Source: Paracidovorax valerianellae | GTDB lineage: Bacteria > Pseudomonadota > Gammaproteobacteria > Burkholderiales > Burkholderiaceae_C | Reading direction: 5' to 3' | DNA length: 64,000 bases | Assembly: GCF_900102625.1 (NCBI RefSeq) | Contig: NZ_FMZC01000003.1 | Span: 186,001-250,000 of the forward strand | Part shown: positions 44,288-53,609 of the stretch, piece after piece | Numbering within the stretch: position 1 is the stretch's first letter | Layout: every line of letters starts with the position of its first letter | The notes under the pieces: model-generated | The model's database searches: none | What the model saw: the letters and a program-made list of their open reading frames with translations, nothing else | What the model was told of the DNA's origin: nothing | Translations under genes and position numbers: made by a program

Positions 44288-44761
44288 ATGTTCGATGTGA
44301 AAAAAGTTCGACGGACGCTCATCTGGAGCACCCCACTTTTTTTAGGAATAGCGGCAAGCTGCGTCCTTGTGACCTGGTACGCACTCATTCCCGCAGTTCA
44401 GGGGGTTGCTTCGTTGGCCCCAGCGGTTCGGATCGCTCCTGCCGCACAGTTGACGCCTTTCACGGCCTTCACCTGCCTCATGGTGATCGCGATGGGCGCG
44501 ATGCGCGCCATCCCCACCAGCGACAGCGGGATCAAGAAATTCGAGCGGTTTCTCACCTACACCGTGCTGCTCAACACTCTGGTCTTGGTGCTGATCCCCG
44601 TCACCTCAGTGGCGCAGCGCTTCTACATGCCCAGTGTTGGCTATTCGATGTGCTCAGAGCTGCAGGGCAACCCCACCATGTGGTTCACCGATTGGGTTCG
44701 CGATCCTGCGTGGTGCGTCAAAGGCAAGAGCCTGGAGTGGGTGAACGAGCAGAGGCGTTAA
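44288..44761 (+). CDS. Putative immunity membrane protein, second locus, member 2
   Basis: 157 aa, MFDVKKVRRTLIWSTPLFL start, three TM segments and the conserved tail (GYSMCSELQGNPTMWF, DWVRDPAWCVKGKSLEWVNEQ), ending shortly after in RR. Its 45-bp upstream region resembles that of the gene at 13151, so it is the duplicate of that member. The following gap (44762-44903) holds no gene or repeat that I can identify. Confidence 0.7.
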   Translation: MFDVKKVRRTLIWSTPLFLGIAASCVLVTWYALIPAVQGVASLAPAVRIAPAAQLTPFTAFTCLMVIAMGAMRAIPTSDSGIKKFERFLTYTVLLNTLVLVLIPVTSVAQRFYMPSVGYSMCSELQGNPTMWFTDWVRDPAWCVKGKSLEWVNEQRR

Positions 44762-44903
44762 AGCAATGCATCACCGTGCATTGAATAGCGAAGTTTGCTT
44801 TCTCGATGGCCGCTGGTTTTTTTCAGGCAGGGTATCCGCTGCTGACAAGGCCTCACCGGTATCTTCAAAGGCAATGGCAGAGCCGGCTTAGCCGCCTCGA
44901 AGA

Positions 44904-45578
44904 TCAATGCCCCACGTACCTTCCCGGCCGGTGGCTGATCCACAAGAACCCACTCATCACCACCACGGCCAGCACGGAATACGCCACCCGTTCGATGGGC
45001 ACGATGACCAGCGCCAGTAGCACCACGGTGCAGTCGATCGCCATCTGCACCTTGCCGGCGCGCATGCCATAGCGCTGCTGCAGGTACAGCGACACGATGG
45101 TGGCGCCGCCCAGGCTGGATTTGTGGCGGGCGAGGAACAGGCAGCCGGTGCCCAGCAGCAGCCCGCCCAGCACGGCGGCGAACAGCGGGTTCAGGTAGTC
45201 CACGTGCATGACGTGCGGGAACAGCTCGGTCAGCACCGACAGCAGCGCCACTGAGAGAAAAGTCTTGATCGTGAATTCGCGCCCCATGCGCGTCCAGGCG
45301 AACCAGTAGAACGGCAGGTTGATGGCGAAGAACAGCTTGCCGAACGAGATGTCGGTCACGTAATGCAGCAAGAAGGCGATGCCCGCCGTGCTGCCGATGA
45401 GCAGCCCCGCCTGGCCGAAGAGCATGAGCGCCATGGCCACGAACAGGGTGCCGGCGAAGAGCGCCTGCACGTCTTCGTAATGGCCGTGGCGCAGCGACCC
45501 CATGGGGTAGAGCGGCGGTGACGCCGGCGGCGCAGCCGCGGGCGCGGGCGCAGGGGGTGGCAGGGGTTCTTCGGGCAT
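44904..45578 (-). CDS. YitT family (DUF161) membrane protein
   Basis: 224 aa. A Pro/Ala-rich N-terminus (~25 residues) precedes five to six TM helices. Family motifs are FAGTLFVAMALMLFGQAGLLIGSTAGIAFLLHY (~40-72) and NPLFAAVLGGLLLGTGCLFLARHKSSLGGATI (~128-158). Function unknown, inner membrane. Convergent with the second immunity locus. Start ATG at 45578 is taken from the first in-frame ATG with a plausible ribosome binding site on the minus strand. Confidence 0.85.
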   Translation of the reverse strand: MPEEPLPPPAPAPAAAPPASPPLYPMGSLRHGHYEDVQALFAGTLFVAMALMLFGQAGLLIGSTAGIAFLLHYVTDISFGKLFFAINLPFYWFAWTRMGREFTIKTFLSVALLSVLTELFPHVMHVDYLNPLFAAVLGGLLLGTGCLFLARHKSSLGGATIVSLYLQQRYGMRAGKVQMAIDCTVVLLALVIVPIERVAYSVLAVVVMSGFLWISHRPGRYVGH

Positions 45579-45684
45579 GGCGGTGCGATGGGTGTCACAG
45601 GCTACTCCAACTCCACGAGCCCATGCAAACAACGCGCCAGGGGCACGACCATGCGGCCTGTCCCCTTGCCTACGGCCGTCTCGA

Positions 45685-46212
45685 TTACCGGCCGTCGCGG
45701 ATCTCGACCGCGCTGCCGCTGCGCAGCACCCGGCCCTGCGGGTCGAAATAGACGGTGAAGATCATGGGCTGGTTGCCGCCGTCGTTCCAGCGCCAGTCCC
45801 AGGCGGTTTCGCCCTTGCGTTCGTAGGTGACGGCCTTCATGGGCTTGCCCAGGCGGCGGCGCACGTCTTCCATGGCCATGCCGGGCACGATCTGCTCGAA
45901 GTTGTGCGGCGCGAGCACCTGGCGCAGCGAGCTCATGCGGCCGTCGGGGCCGATGGTGATCATGTAGTTCTGGTGGCCGGCCGGCTGGCGGTTGTATTCG
46001 AAGGTGCGGGCGCCGCCGGGTTCGTCCCACACCCGCTCGGGCTCGCCGAAGCGGGAGCGCACGTCAGCCTCGGTCGAGCTGCCCTCTTCCAGTTCGCTGA
46101 TGCGCTGCGGGTCGCAGCCGGCCAGCAGCGCGGCCATGGTGCCGAGCGCGCAGGCGAGGCCGGCGGCGCGCAGCGCCCGGGCCACCGGGGCGCTTAATCG
46201 GGGGGTGTTCAT
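45685..46212 (-). CDS. BamE/SmpA-like outer-membrane lipoprotein
   Basis: 175 aa with a lipoprotein signal (LLAGC, C33). Two SmpA/OmlA-like repeats follow: GSSTEADVRSRFGEPERVW and GMAMEDVRRRLGKPMKAV. BamE has one such unit, so this is a two-repeat relative rather than BamE itself. Probably an outer-membrane lipoprotein in the periplasm, role unknown. Located 106 bp from the YitT gene, same strand. Confidence 0.8.
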   Translation of the reverse strand: MNTPRLSAPVARALRAAGLACALGTMAALLAGCDPQRISELEEGSSTEADVRSRFGEPERVWDEPGGARTFEYNRQPAGHQNYMITIGPDGRMSSLRQVLAPHNFEQIVPGMAMEDVRRRLGKPMKAVTYERKGETAWDWRWNDGGNQPMIFTVYFDPQGRVLRSGSAVEIRDGR

Positions 46213-46329
46213 CAAGGGCCTTTCTGACGGGATTCGGGCTTGGCACTGTAGCGCGCCGGCAGCGCGGCGCGGGCCTTGGGCGGCGCCCGGTAAAATCGCC
46301 GCCTCCCTACAGTGACTGCACCCACCGCC

Positions 46330-46533
46330 ATGTCTTTCTTTCGCCGCCCCGACTACCAGTCCGACACCACCCAGTTCATCAACCAGCTCAAGACCGAGAA
46401 GCCCGAACTGGATGCGCAGCAGCAGGCCGGCCGCGCGCTGCTGTGGGACAAGCGGGTGGACCGCAACATCTGGGGCGAATACGACGAGGCCAGCGTGCCG
46501 CAAAAGCCCTACGTCTATCAGACCCAAGGCTGA
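46330..46533 (+). CDS. DUF3460 family protein
   Basis: 67 aa, MSFFRRPDYQSDTTQFINQLK start and a central DKRVDRNIWGEY, matching the betaproteobacterial DUF3460 family. Function unknown; it is found next to scpA in this group, as here. Small, soluble and charged. A dispersed repeat separates it from scpA. Confidence 0.85.
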   Translation: MSFFRRPDYQSDTTQFINQLKTEKPELDAQQQAGRALLWDKRVDRNIWGEYDEASVPQKPYVYQTQG

Positions 46534-46542
46534 ACACCAGGC

Positions 46543-46603
46543 ATCAAAATGCCCTCCAGCGCAATAGCACCTAGCGCTGGTAGCTATATTTTTAATAGCA
46601 AAC
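46543..46603 (+). repeat. Dispersed intergenic repeat, copy 8
   Basis: ATCAAAATGCCCTCCAGCGC, variable GCACCTAGCGC middle, then GGTAGCTATATTTTTAATAGC. Ends one base before the scpA ATG, so the GCTAT/ATAGC hairpin covers the ribosome binding region of scpA. Confidence 0.8.
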
Positions 46604-46604
46604 G

Positions 46605-47456
46605 ATGAGCACTGCCGCGGACACGGCGCCCGCGCACTCCCTGGCCGCCGAGGGCGCCTCCCCCCAGGTCGTGGATGCCGTGGCGCTGGCGCGCCTGTAC
46701 GGCGAGCCGCTGTTCGCGCTGCCCACCGACCTGTACATCCCGCCCGATGCGCTGGAGGTGTTCCTCGAAGCCTTCGAGGGGCCGCTGGATCTGCTGCTGT
46801 ACCTGATCCGCAAGCAGAACTTCAACATCCTCGACATTCCGATGGTGGGCGTCACGCGCCAATACCTGGTGTACGTGGACGAAATCCGCAGCCGCAACCT
46901 GGAACTGGCGGCCGAGTACCTGCTGATGGCGGCCATGCTCATCGAGATCAAGTCGCGCATGCTGCTGCCGCCCAAGAAGCAGGAAGGCAGCGCCGAACCC
47001 GAAGACCCGCGCGCCGAACTCGTGCGCCGCCTGCTCGAATACGAGCAGATCAAGCTGGCTGCCGCCGGCCTGTCGCGCCTGCCGCAGTACGGGCGCGACT
47101 TCCTGCGGGCGCAGGTGCACATCGAGCAAAGCCTGCAGCCGCGCTTTCCCGACGTGCACGTGGCCGACCTGCAGGAGGCCTGGCGCGACATTCTGCGGCG
47201 CGCCAAGCTGGTGCAGCACCACCGCATCACCCGCGAGGAACTCAGCGTGCGCGAATACATGAGCGCGGTGCTCAAGACGCTGCAAGGCCGGCGCTTCGTG
47301 GAGTTCGAAGAACTGTTCGAGCCCGAAAAAGGCAGCACCGTGCTGGTGGTGACCTTCATCGCGCTGCTGGAGCTGGCCAAGGAAACCCTGATCGAGATCA
47401 CCCAGGCCGAGGCATTCGCGCCCATCTACGTGCGCCTGGCCTATACGCCGGTCTGA
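46605..47456 (+). CDS. scpA: Segregation and condensation protein A
   Basis: 283 aa. Kleisin subunit of the SMC-ScpAB complex: the N-terminal FEGPLDLLLYLIRKQNFNILDIPMVGVTRQYLVYV (~58-92) contacts SMC, and the C-terminal winged-helix region ends EALAPIY-type (here EAFAPIYVRLAYTPV). It condenses and segregates chromosomes with SMC and ScpB. No clear Shine-Dalgarno is visible because the dispersed repeat runs up to the ATG. Confidence 0.93.
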   Translation: MSTAADTAPAHSLAAEGASPQVVDAVALARLYGEPLFALPTDLYIPPDALEVFLEAFEGPLDLLLYLIRKQNFNILDIPMVGVTRQYLVYVDEIRSRNLELAAEYLLMAAMLIEIKSRMLLPPKKQEGSAEPEDPRAELVRRLLEYEQIKLAAAGLSRLPQYGRDFLRAQVHIEQSLQPRFPDVHVADLQEAWRDILRRAKLVQHHRITREELSVREYMSAVLKTLQGRRFVEFEELFEPEKGSTVLVVTFIALLELAKETLIEITQAEAFAPIYVRLAYTPV

Positions 47457-47510
47457 GCCAGCGCCCCTTTCAACGCCGTGGCCCGGGGCCGTGGCCTTCA
47501 CGCCCACGCG

Positions 47511-47534
47511 CCCACACGCCCACACGCCCACACG
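47511..47534 (+). repeat. Short tandem repeat ahead of nadB
   Basis: Three identical 8-bp units CCCACACG, with a partial unit before and after, 25 bp before the nadB start codon. Copy-number changes would alter the nadB leader. Confidence 0.6.
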
Positions 47535-47558
47535 CCCGAACCGCTCACGAGCCACACC

Positions 47559-49148
47559 ATGCCATCGCACGATTTCGACGTCCTCATCATCGGCAGCGGG
47601 CTGGCCGGCCTGTCGGCCGCACTGCACCTGGCGCCCACGCACCGCGTCGCGGTGATCACCAAGCGCGCCCTGCAGGACGGCGCCAGCGCCTGGGCCCAGG
47701 GCGGCATCGCCGCGGTGCTGGCCGAGGGCGATACCTACGACGCCCACGTGCAGGACACGCTGGTGGCCGGCGCCGGCCTGTGCGATCTGGCAGCCACCCG
47801 CTTCGTGGTGGAGAACGCGCCCGAGGCCATCCGCTGGCTGCAGGACCTGGGCGTGCCGTTCTCGCAGGAAGACGGCGCGCTGCACCTCACGCGCGAGGGC
47901 GGCCATGGTGCGCGCCGCATCGTGCACGCCACCGATGCCACTGGCGCCGCAGTGCAGCGCACCTTGATCGACACCGTGCGCGCCACGCCGGGCATCACGC
48001 TCTTCGAGCAGCACACGCTGGTGGACCTGATCACCCCGCACAAGCTGCGCCGGGGCGGGCCGCAGCGCTGCCTGGGGCTATATGCGCTCGATGAGGGCAC
48101 CGACGAGGTCGTCACCTTCCGCGCGCCGCAGACCATTCTGGCCACGGGCGGCGCGGGCAAGGTGTACCTGTACACCACCAACCCCGACACGGCCACGGGC
48201 GACGGCATCGCCGCAGCCTGGCGCGCGGGCTGCCGCGTGTCCAACCTGGAGTTCATCCAGTTCCACCCGACCTGCCTGTACCACCCGCATGCCAAGTCGT
48301 TCCTGATCACCGAAGCGGTGCGCGGCGAAGGCGGGCGGCTCAAGCTGCCCGAATCGGCCGGCGGCACGCGCTTCATGCCGCAGCACGATGCCCGCGCCGA
48401 ACTGGCCCCGCGCGACGTGGTGGCCCGCGCCATCGACTACGAGATGAAGCGGCACGGCCTCGATTGCGTGCACCTCGATATTTCGCACCAGAGCCCGGTG
48501 TTCATTCAGGAGCACTTTCCCAACATCCTGGCGCGCTGCGCCGAGCTGGGCCTGGACATCACGAAAGAGCCCATTCCCGTGGTGCCGGCCGCGCACTACA
48601 CCTGCGGCGGCGTGCTCACCGACCTGGCCGGCCGCACCGACCTGCCCGGCCTCTTCGCCATCGGCGAAACGGCGTGCACCGGCCTGCACGGCGCCAACCG
48701 GCTGGCCAGCAACTCGCTGGTGGAATGCATGGTCTTCGCGCGCGCGGCAGCGCAGGCCATCGCCGCCACCGAAGCCGACCCGGTGCCCGACGTGCCGCCG
48801 TGGGACGACAGCCAGGTGACCGATGCCGACGAATGCGTGGTCATCTCGCACAACTGGGACGAACTGCGCCGCTTCATGTGGGACTACGTGGGCATCGTGC
48901 GAACCAACAAGCGCCTGGAGCGTGCGGCGCACCGCATCACGCTGCTGCAGGCCGAGATCGAAGAGTTCTACGCCAACTTCCACGTCACGCGCGACCTGCT
49001 GGAGCTGCGCAACCTGGTGCAGGTGGCCGAGCTGATCGTGCGCTCGGCCCAGATGCGCCGCGAAAGCCGGGGCCTGCACTACAGCCGCGACTACCCCGAG
49101 CGGGCCGCTCCGGCCGCGCCGACCATTCTGGTTCCGCCGATCCGCTGA
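47559..49148 (+). CDS. nadB: L-aspartate oxidase
   Basis: 529 aa. FAD-binding GxGxxG (IIGSGLAGLSAALHL, residues ~9-23), the active-site HPT and REL-type segments (FIQFHPTCLYHP, VRGEGGRLKLPES) and a C-terminal helical domain. Oxidises aspartate to iminoaspartate, which NadA (57.9-59.1 kb in this window) converts to quinolinate. ATG at 47559 chosen because the FAD motif follows at once. The nadA and nadC genes are 9-12 kb away and on the other strand. Confidence 0.96.
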   Translation: MPSHDFDVLIIGSGLAGLSAALHLAPTHRVAVITKRALQDGASAWAQGGIAAVLAEGDTYDAHVQDTLVAGAGLCDLAATRFVVENAPEAIRWLQDLGVPFSQEDGALHLTREGGHGARRIVHATDATGAAVQRTLIDTVRATPGITLFEQHTLVDLITPHKLRRGGPQRCLGLYALDEGTDEVVTFRAPQTILATGGAGKVYLYTTNPDTATGDGIAAAWRAGCRVSNLEFIQFHPTCLYHPHAKSFLITEAVRGEGGRLKLPESAGGTRFMPQHDARAELAPRDVVARAIDYEMKRHGLDCVHLDISHQSPVFIQEHFPNILARCAELGLDITKEPIPVVPAAHYTCGGVLTDLAGRTDLPGLFAIGETACTGLHGANRLASNSLVECMVFARAAAQAIAATEADPVPDVPPWDDSQVTDADECVVISHNWDELRRFMWDYVGIVRTNKRLERAAHRITLLQAEIEEFYANFHVTRDLLELRNLVQVAELIVRSAQMRRESRGLHYSRDYPERAAPAAPTILVPPIR

Positions 49149-49202
49149 GCCCCTGCCATGCCACGCGCCCTGCCCCAAGCCCCCGAACGGAATGCACCAC
49201 CG

Positions 49203-50534
49203 ATGACGATGACCCAAGACCCTCTCGTCGCCCGCAGCCTGGCCAGCGTCTGGCACCCGTGCACGCAGATGAAGCGCCACGAAGCCGACCCGCCCGTGGC
49301 CATCGCCAGCGCCAGCGGGCCGTGGCTGCACGGCACCGACGGGCGGCGCTACCTGGACGGCATCAGCTCGTGGTGGGTCAACCTGTTCGGCCACAGCCAC
49401 CCGCACATCCAGGCCGCGCTGGCCGACCAGCTCGCGCGGCTGGACCACGTGATGCTGGCGGGCTTCACGCATGCGCCGGTGGTGGAACTGTCCGAGCGCC
49501 TGGGCGCCCTCACCGGCCTGGGCCATGCCTTCTACGGCAGCGACGGCGCGGCGGCGACCGAGATCGCCCTCAAGATGAGCGCGCACTACTGGCGCAACGC
49601 GGGCCGCCCCGGCAAGAGCCGCTTCGTGGGCCTGGCGGGTGGTTACCACGGCGAAACCGTGGGTGCCCTGGCCGTGACCGACATCGCGCTGTTTCGCGAG
49701 GCCTACGCCCCGCTCGTGCGCCTGGCGGACACGGTGCCCAGCCCCGACGCACGCGGTGCGCAGCCCGGCGAGAGCGCGCTGGATGTGGCCCGGCGCGCGG
49801 CCGCGGCACTGGGCCGCTGGCTGGCCGAACACCACGACACCACCGCCGCGCTGATCGTCGAGCCGCTGGTGCAATGCGCCGCCGGCATGGCCATGCACGA
49901 TGCCGAATACCTGCGCCAGGCCCGCGCGCTGTGCGACCGCTACGGCGTGCACCTGGTGGTGGACGAGATCGCCACCGGCTTCGGCCGCACCGGCACGATG
50001 TTCGCGCACCAGCAGGCCGGCATCCGGCCCGACTTCATCTGCCTGTCCAAGGGCCTCACGGGCGGCACGCTGCCGCTGTCGGCCGTGCTCACCACCGAGG
50101 CCGTATACGCGGCGTTCTACGACGACGACGTGGCGCGCGGCTTCTTGCATTCGCACTCCTACACCGGCAACCCGCTGGCCTGCCGCGCGGCGCTGGCGAC
50201 GCTGGAGCTGTTCGACCAGCTCGACCCGCTCGCCACCAACGCGGCGCTGGCGCACCGCATCGACGCGGCCTGCGCGCCCATCACGCAGCACCCGCGCGTG
50301 CGCCACGCCCGCCGGCTGGGCATGGTGTGGGCGTGGGACATCGACACCGCCCTGCCCGACTTCTCGCGCCGCTACCACCGCCACGCCATGGCGCGTGGCC
50401 TGGTGCTGCGCCCCATCGGCAAAACGCTCTATGCGATGCCGCCCTATGTACTGGACGACGAAGCCGTGCAGCACCTGGGCGAGGCCGCCTTCGCCGCACT
50501 GCAGGCCACGCTGGCCGAGGAGCCCGCTGCATGA
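49203..50534 (+). CDS. bioA: Adenosylmethionine--8-amino-7-oxononanoate aminotransferase
   Basis: 443 aa (458 if the ATG at 49158 is used). PLP class III aminotransferase: WHPCTQMKRHE N-terminal motif typical of BioA, SSWWVNLFGHSHP, DEIATGFGRTG and the PLP lysine in CLSKGLTGG. Transfers an amino group from AdoMet to KAPA. Its TGA overlaps the bioD ATG (ATGA), starting a bioA-bioD-bioF operon. Confidence 0.97.
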   Translation: MTMTQDPLVARSLASVWHPCTQMKRHEADPPVAIASASGPWLHGTDGRRYLDGISSWWVNLFGHSHPHIQAALADQLARLDHVMLAGFTHAPVVELSERLGALTGLGHAFYGSDGAAATEIALKMSAHYWRNAGRPGKSRFVGLAGGYHGETVGALAVTDIALFREAYAPLVRLADTVPSPDARGAQPGESALDVARRAAAALGRWLAEHHDTTAALIVEPLVQCAAGMAMHDAEYLRQARALCDRYGVHLVVDEIATGFGRTGTMFAHQQAGIRPDFICLSKGLTGGTLPLSAVLTTEAVYAAFYDDDVARGFLHSHSYTGNPLACRAALATLELFDQLDPLATNAALAHRIDAACAPITQHPRVRHARRLGMVWAWDIDTALPDFSRRYHRHAMARGLVLRPIGKTLYAMPPYVLDDEAVQHLGEAAFAALQATLAEEPAA

Positions 50535-51223
50535 CAACGACCCCGAAGTTCGCCTGCTTCGTCACCGGCACCGACACCGGCGTGGGCAAGACGCTGGCCT
50601 CGGCCGGCCTGCTGCACGCCCTGGCGCGCCACCACGCGCGCGTCGTGGGCATGAAGCCCATCGCCGCCGGCGCCGAATGGCACGATGGCGCGCTCGCCAA
50701 TGAAGACGCCTTGGCCCTGCGCGCGGCCTCCACCATCGCGGTGCCGCCCGGGCTCGATAACCCCGTGCTGCTGCCCGACCCGCTTTCGCCCCACATCGCC
50801 GCCGTGCGCGCCGGCACGCGCATCGACATCGCCCACATCGTGCGCAGCTACGAAGCGCTGGCCGCGCTGGCCGATGCGGTCGTCGTCGAAGGCGCGGGCG
50901 GCTTTCACGTGCCGCTGTCCGACACCGAGACCGGCGCCGACCTGGCGCAGGCGCTGGGCCTGCCCGTGGTGCTGGTGGTGGGGCTGCGCCTGGGCTGCCT
51001 GAACCATGCGGCGCTCACCGCCGACGCCGTGCGCGCCCGCGGCCTGACGCTGGCCGGCTGGATTGCCAACCGGATCGATCCGCACATGCTGGCGCCGCAA
51101 GAAAACCTCGACTGGCTCGCGCAGCGCCTGGGCGCCCCGCTGCTGGCCGACCTACCCCACCAGGCCGTGCCGGACGCCCGCGCGCTGCCCTTTCACCTTC
51201 CCGCCGCATGGACGACCCGATGA
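50531..51223 (+). CDS. bioD: ATP-dependent dethiobiotin synthetase
   Basis: 230 aa. P-loop [15 protein letters not shown] (~10-24), substrate lysine in GMKPIAAG, and [15 protein letters not shown]. Closes the ureido ring of dethiobiotin using ATP and CO2. Overlaps bioA upstream and bioF downstream by 4 bp each (ATGA), so the three are translationally coupled. Confidence 0.96.
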   Translation: MTTTPKFACFVTGTDTGVGKTLASAGLLHALARHHARVVGMKPIAAGAEWHDGALANEDALALRAASTIAVPPGLDNPVLLPDPLSPHIAAVRAGTRIDIAHIVRSYEALAALADAVVVEGAGGFHVPLSDTETGADLAQALGLPVVLVVGLRLGCLNHAALTADAVRARGLTLAGWIANRIDPHMLAPQENLDWLAQRLGAPLLADLPHQAVPDARALPFHLPAAWTTR

Positions 51224-52440
51224 GCCCCCGCACCGAAGCCTCCTGGCTCGACGAATTCCCGGCGCGCATCGCCGCGCTCGATGCCGCGCACCTTCGCCGC
51301 CAGCGCCGCGCCGTGGTGCCGGCCGGCGGCGCGCACCTGATGGTCGATGGCGTGCCCATGCTGGCCTTTTGCAGCAACGACTACCTGGGCCTGGCCGGCC
51401 ACCCGGCGCTGGCCGAGGCCGCCTGCGCGGGCGCGCGCGAGTTCGGCGTGGGCTCGGGCGGCTCGCCGCTGGTGAGCGGCCACAGCGCGGCCAACGCCGC
51501 GCTGGAGGCCGACCTCGCCCGCTTCGTGGGTCTGCCGCGCGCGCTGTATTTCTATGCGGGCTACGCCACCAACGCCGGCATCGTGCCCGCGCTGGTGGGC
51601 GAAGGCGATGCGCTCTTTTCCGATGCGCTCAACCACGCCTGCCTGATCGACGGCGCCCGCCTGTCGCGCGCGCGCATCCACCGCTATCCGCACGCCGACC
51701 TGGCCGCGCTGGAAGCGGCGCTGGCCGCCAGCCCGGCCCGCCGCAAGCTCGTGATCACCGACGCCGTGTTCAGCATGGACGGCGACGTGGCCGACATTCC
51801 GGCGCTGCTGGCGCTGTGCGAGCGCCATGACGCGCTGCTGCTGCTGGACGATGCGCACGGCTTCGGCGTGCTCGGCCCGCAGGGGCGCGGCGCGCTGGCC
51901 GAGGCGGGCCTGGTCGGCGAACAGGCCTCGCGCCGCGTGCTCTACATGGCCACCCTGGGCAAGGCCGCGGGCGTGGCCGGCGCCTTCGTGGCGGGCGACG
52001 GCGCGCTGATCGAATGGCTGCTGCAAAAGACGCGCAGCTACATCTTCGCCACCGCCGCGCCACCGCTGCTGGCACGGGCGCTGCAGGCCAGCCTGGAACT
52101 GATCGAAGCCGAGGATTCGCGGCGCGAACACCTTGCGCGCCTCGTGCAGCGCCTGCGGGGCGGCCTCGCACCGCTGCTGCGGGGCACGCACTGGCAACTG
52201 GGCGAATCGCGCACGGCCGTGCAGGCGGTGGTGATCGGCGCCAACGACGAAGCCTTGGCCGCCATGGAGGGCCTGCGCCAGCGCGGCCTGTGGGTGCCCG
52301 CCATCCGCCCGCCCACCGTGCCCGAAGGCACGGCGCGCCTGCGCATCGCCCTGTCGGCCGCGCACACCGAAGCCGATGTGGACCGGCTGCTGCAGGCCCT
52401 GGCAGAACTCGCACCCGCCACCGTGGAGGCTCTGGCATGA
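51220..52440 (+). CDS. bioF: 8-amino-7-oxononanoate synthase
   Basis: 406 aa. Alpha-oxoamine synthase fold: [11 protein letters not shown] near residue 50, [22 protein letters not shown] and the PLP lysine in ATLGKAAG. Joins pimeloyl-ACP/CoA and alanine to form KAPA. The start at 51220 preserves the ATGA overlap with bioD; 51208 is an alternative. bioB is not in the window. Confidence 0.96.
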   Translation: MSPRTEASWLDEFPARIAALDAAHLRRQRRAVVPAGGAHLMVDGVPMLAFCSNDYLGLAGHPALAEAACAGAREFGVGSGGSPLVSGHSAANAALEADLARFVGLPRALYFYAGYATNAGIVPALVGEGDALFSDALNHACLIDGARLSRARIHRYPHADLAALEAALAASPARRKLVITDAVFSMDGDVADIPALLALCERHDALLLLDDAHGFGVLGPQGRGALAEAGLVGEQASRRVLYMATLGKAAGVAGAFVAGDGALIEWLLQKTRSYIFATAAPPLLARALQASLELIEAEDSRREHLARLVQRLRGGLAPLLRGTHWQLGESRTAVQAVVIGANDEALAAMEGLRQRGLWVPAIRPPTVPEGTARLRIALSAAHTEADVDRLLQALAELAPATVEALA

Positions 52441-53075
52441 CCTACAGCGTCAAGGAAATTTTCTACACCCTGCAGGGCGAAGGCGGCCAGGCCGGCACGC
52501 CCGCGGTGTTCTGCCGCTTCGCCGGCTGCAACCTCTGGAGCGGCCGCGAGGAAGACCGCGCCACTGCCGTCTGCCGCTTCTGCGATACCGACTTCGTGGG
52601 CACCGACGGCACGCTGGGCGGCAAGTTCGCCACGGCCGACGCGCTGGCCGACGTGATCGCCGCGCAGTGGCCGGCGCACGATGCAGCGCACCGCCTGGTC
52701 GTGCTCACCGGCGGCGAACCGCTGCTGCAGGTGGATGCCGCCTTCATCGACGCCCTGCACGCAAGGCGCTTTCGCATCGCTGTGGAGAGCAACGGCACCG
52801 TGGCCGCGCCGCCCGGCATCGACTGGCTTTGCATCAGCCCCAAGGCCGGTGCGCCGTGGCTGCAGCAGAGTGGGCAAGAACTCAAGCTCGTGTGGCCGCA
52901 GCCCGGCTTCGACCTGGCGGCGCTGGAGGTACAGACCCAGTTCACGCACCGCTTCCTGCAGCCCATGGACGGGCCCGACCAGGCCGCCAACACCGAGCGC
53001 TGCATCGCCGCGTGCCTGGAGCGCCCCGCCTGGCGCCTGAGCCTGCAGACGCACAAGCTCACCGGCATCCGCTGA
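52437..53075 (+). CDS. queE: 7-carboxy-7-deazaguanine synthase
   Basis: 212 aa radical SAM enzyme of queuosine/7-deazapurine synthesis, converting 6-carboxytetrahydropterin to CDG. The cluster site is the unusual CX14CX2C ([20 protein letters not shown]) of the Burkholderia multivorans QueE subgroup, not CX3CX2C. Other motifs are FYTLQGEG near residue 10 and [10 protein letters not shown]. Overlaps bioF by 4 bp (ATGA), tying queuosine genes to the biotin operon; queD follows. Confidence 0.95.
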   Translation: MTYSVKEIFYTLQGEGGQAGTPAVFCRFAGCNLWSGREEDRATAVCRFCDTDFVGTDGTLGGKFATADALADVIAAQWPAHDAAHRLVVLTGGEPLLQVDAAFIDALHARRFRIAVESNGTVAAPPGIDWLCISPKAGAPWLQQSGQELKLVWPQPGFDLAALEVQTQFTHRFLQPMDGPDQAANTERCIAACLERPAWRLSLQTHKLTGIR

Positions 53076-53127
53076 GCCGTTCTTCTTCCACGTTCTTTCC
53101 GCCCCGCTTTCGCAAAACTTGCCGACC

Positions 53128-53511
53128 ATGCAGTTCACCGTCCACCAGCGCTTTTTCTTCGATGCCGCGCACACCCTGCAGCGCGAGATCGAGGCCGAAG
53201 GCAGCCGCCGCATCCACGGCCACACGTACCATGCCGAGGTGGCCGTCACCGGCCCGCGCGATGCCGCCACCGGCATGGTCATCGACCTGGGCCATCTGCG
53301 CGAGCGCCTGGCTGCCGTGCGCGAGCAGCTCGACCACCACTGGCTCGACGAGGTGCCCGGACTGGGCACGCCCACGCTGGAAAACCTGTGCCAGTTCATC
53401 GCCCAGGCTTTGCACGGCATGCAGCCGCCCGCCAGCCGCGTGCGCGTGTGGCGCGAGGCGCTGGGCGACGGCTGCGTGCTGGACCTGCCGGCGCCGGGCC
53501 CGGTGCGCTGA
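53128..53511 (+). CDS. queD: 6-carboxytetrahydropterin synthase
   Basis: 127 aa, PTPS/QueD fold. The zinc-binding histidines are in FFDAAHTL, RRIHGHTYHAEV (H-x-H), and the DHHWLDEVPGLGTPTLENL segment supplies the D-H-x-L catalytic part. Makes 6-carboxytetrahydropterin, the QueE substrate, directly upstream in the pathway. 52 bp after queE. ATG at 53128 chosen from the MQFTVHQRF start. Confidence 0.95.
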   Translation: MQFTVHQRFFFDAAHTLQREIEAEGSRRIHGHTYHAEVAVTGPRDAATGMVIDLGHLRERLAAVREQLDHHWLDEVPGLGTPTLENLCQFIAQALHGMQPPASRVRVWREALGDGCVLDLPAPGPVR

Positions 53512-53609
53512 AGCGGCCCGGCCACCACGCCCACGCGACGCCCCGTTCCGAAGCGATTTCCTTTCCGTTCCCTCCATTCCTTTTCATCCAACCCTGCAGG
53601 AGACCCGCC

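Noticed and set aside
48078-50537. Long minus-strand open frame (819 codons) opposite nadB and bioA
   Set aside because: It is antisense to two recognised enzymes, has the typical Arg/Gly/His/Val-rich shadow composition and no family match.
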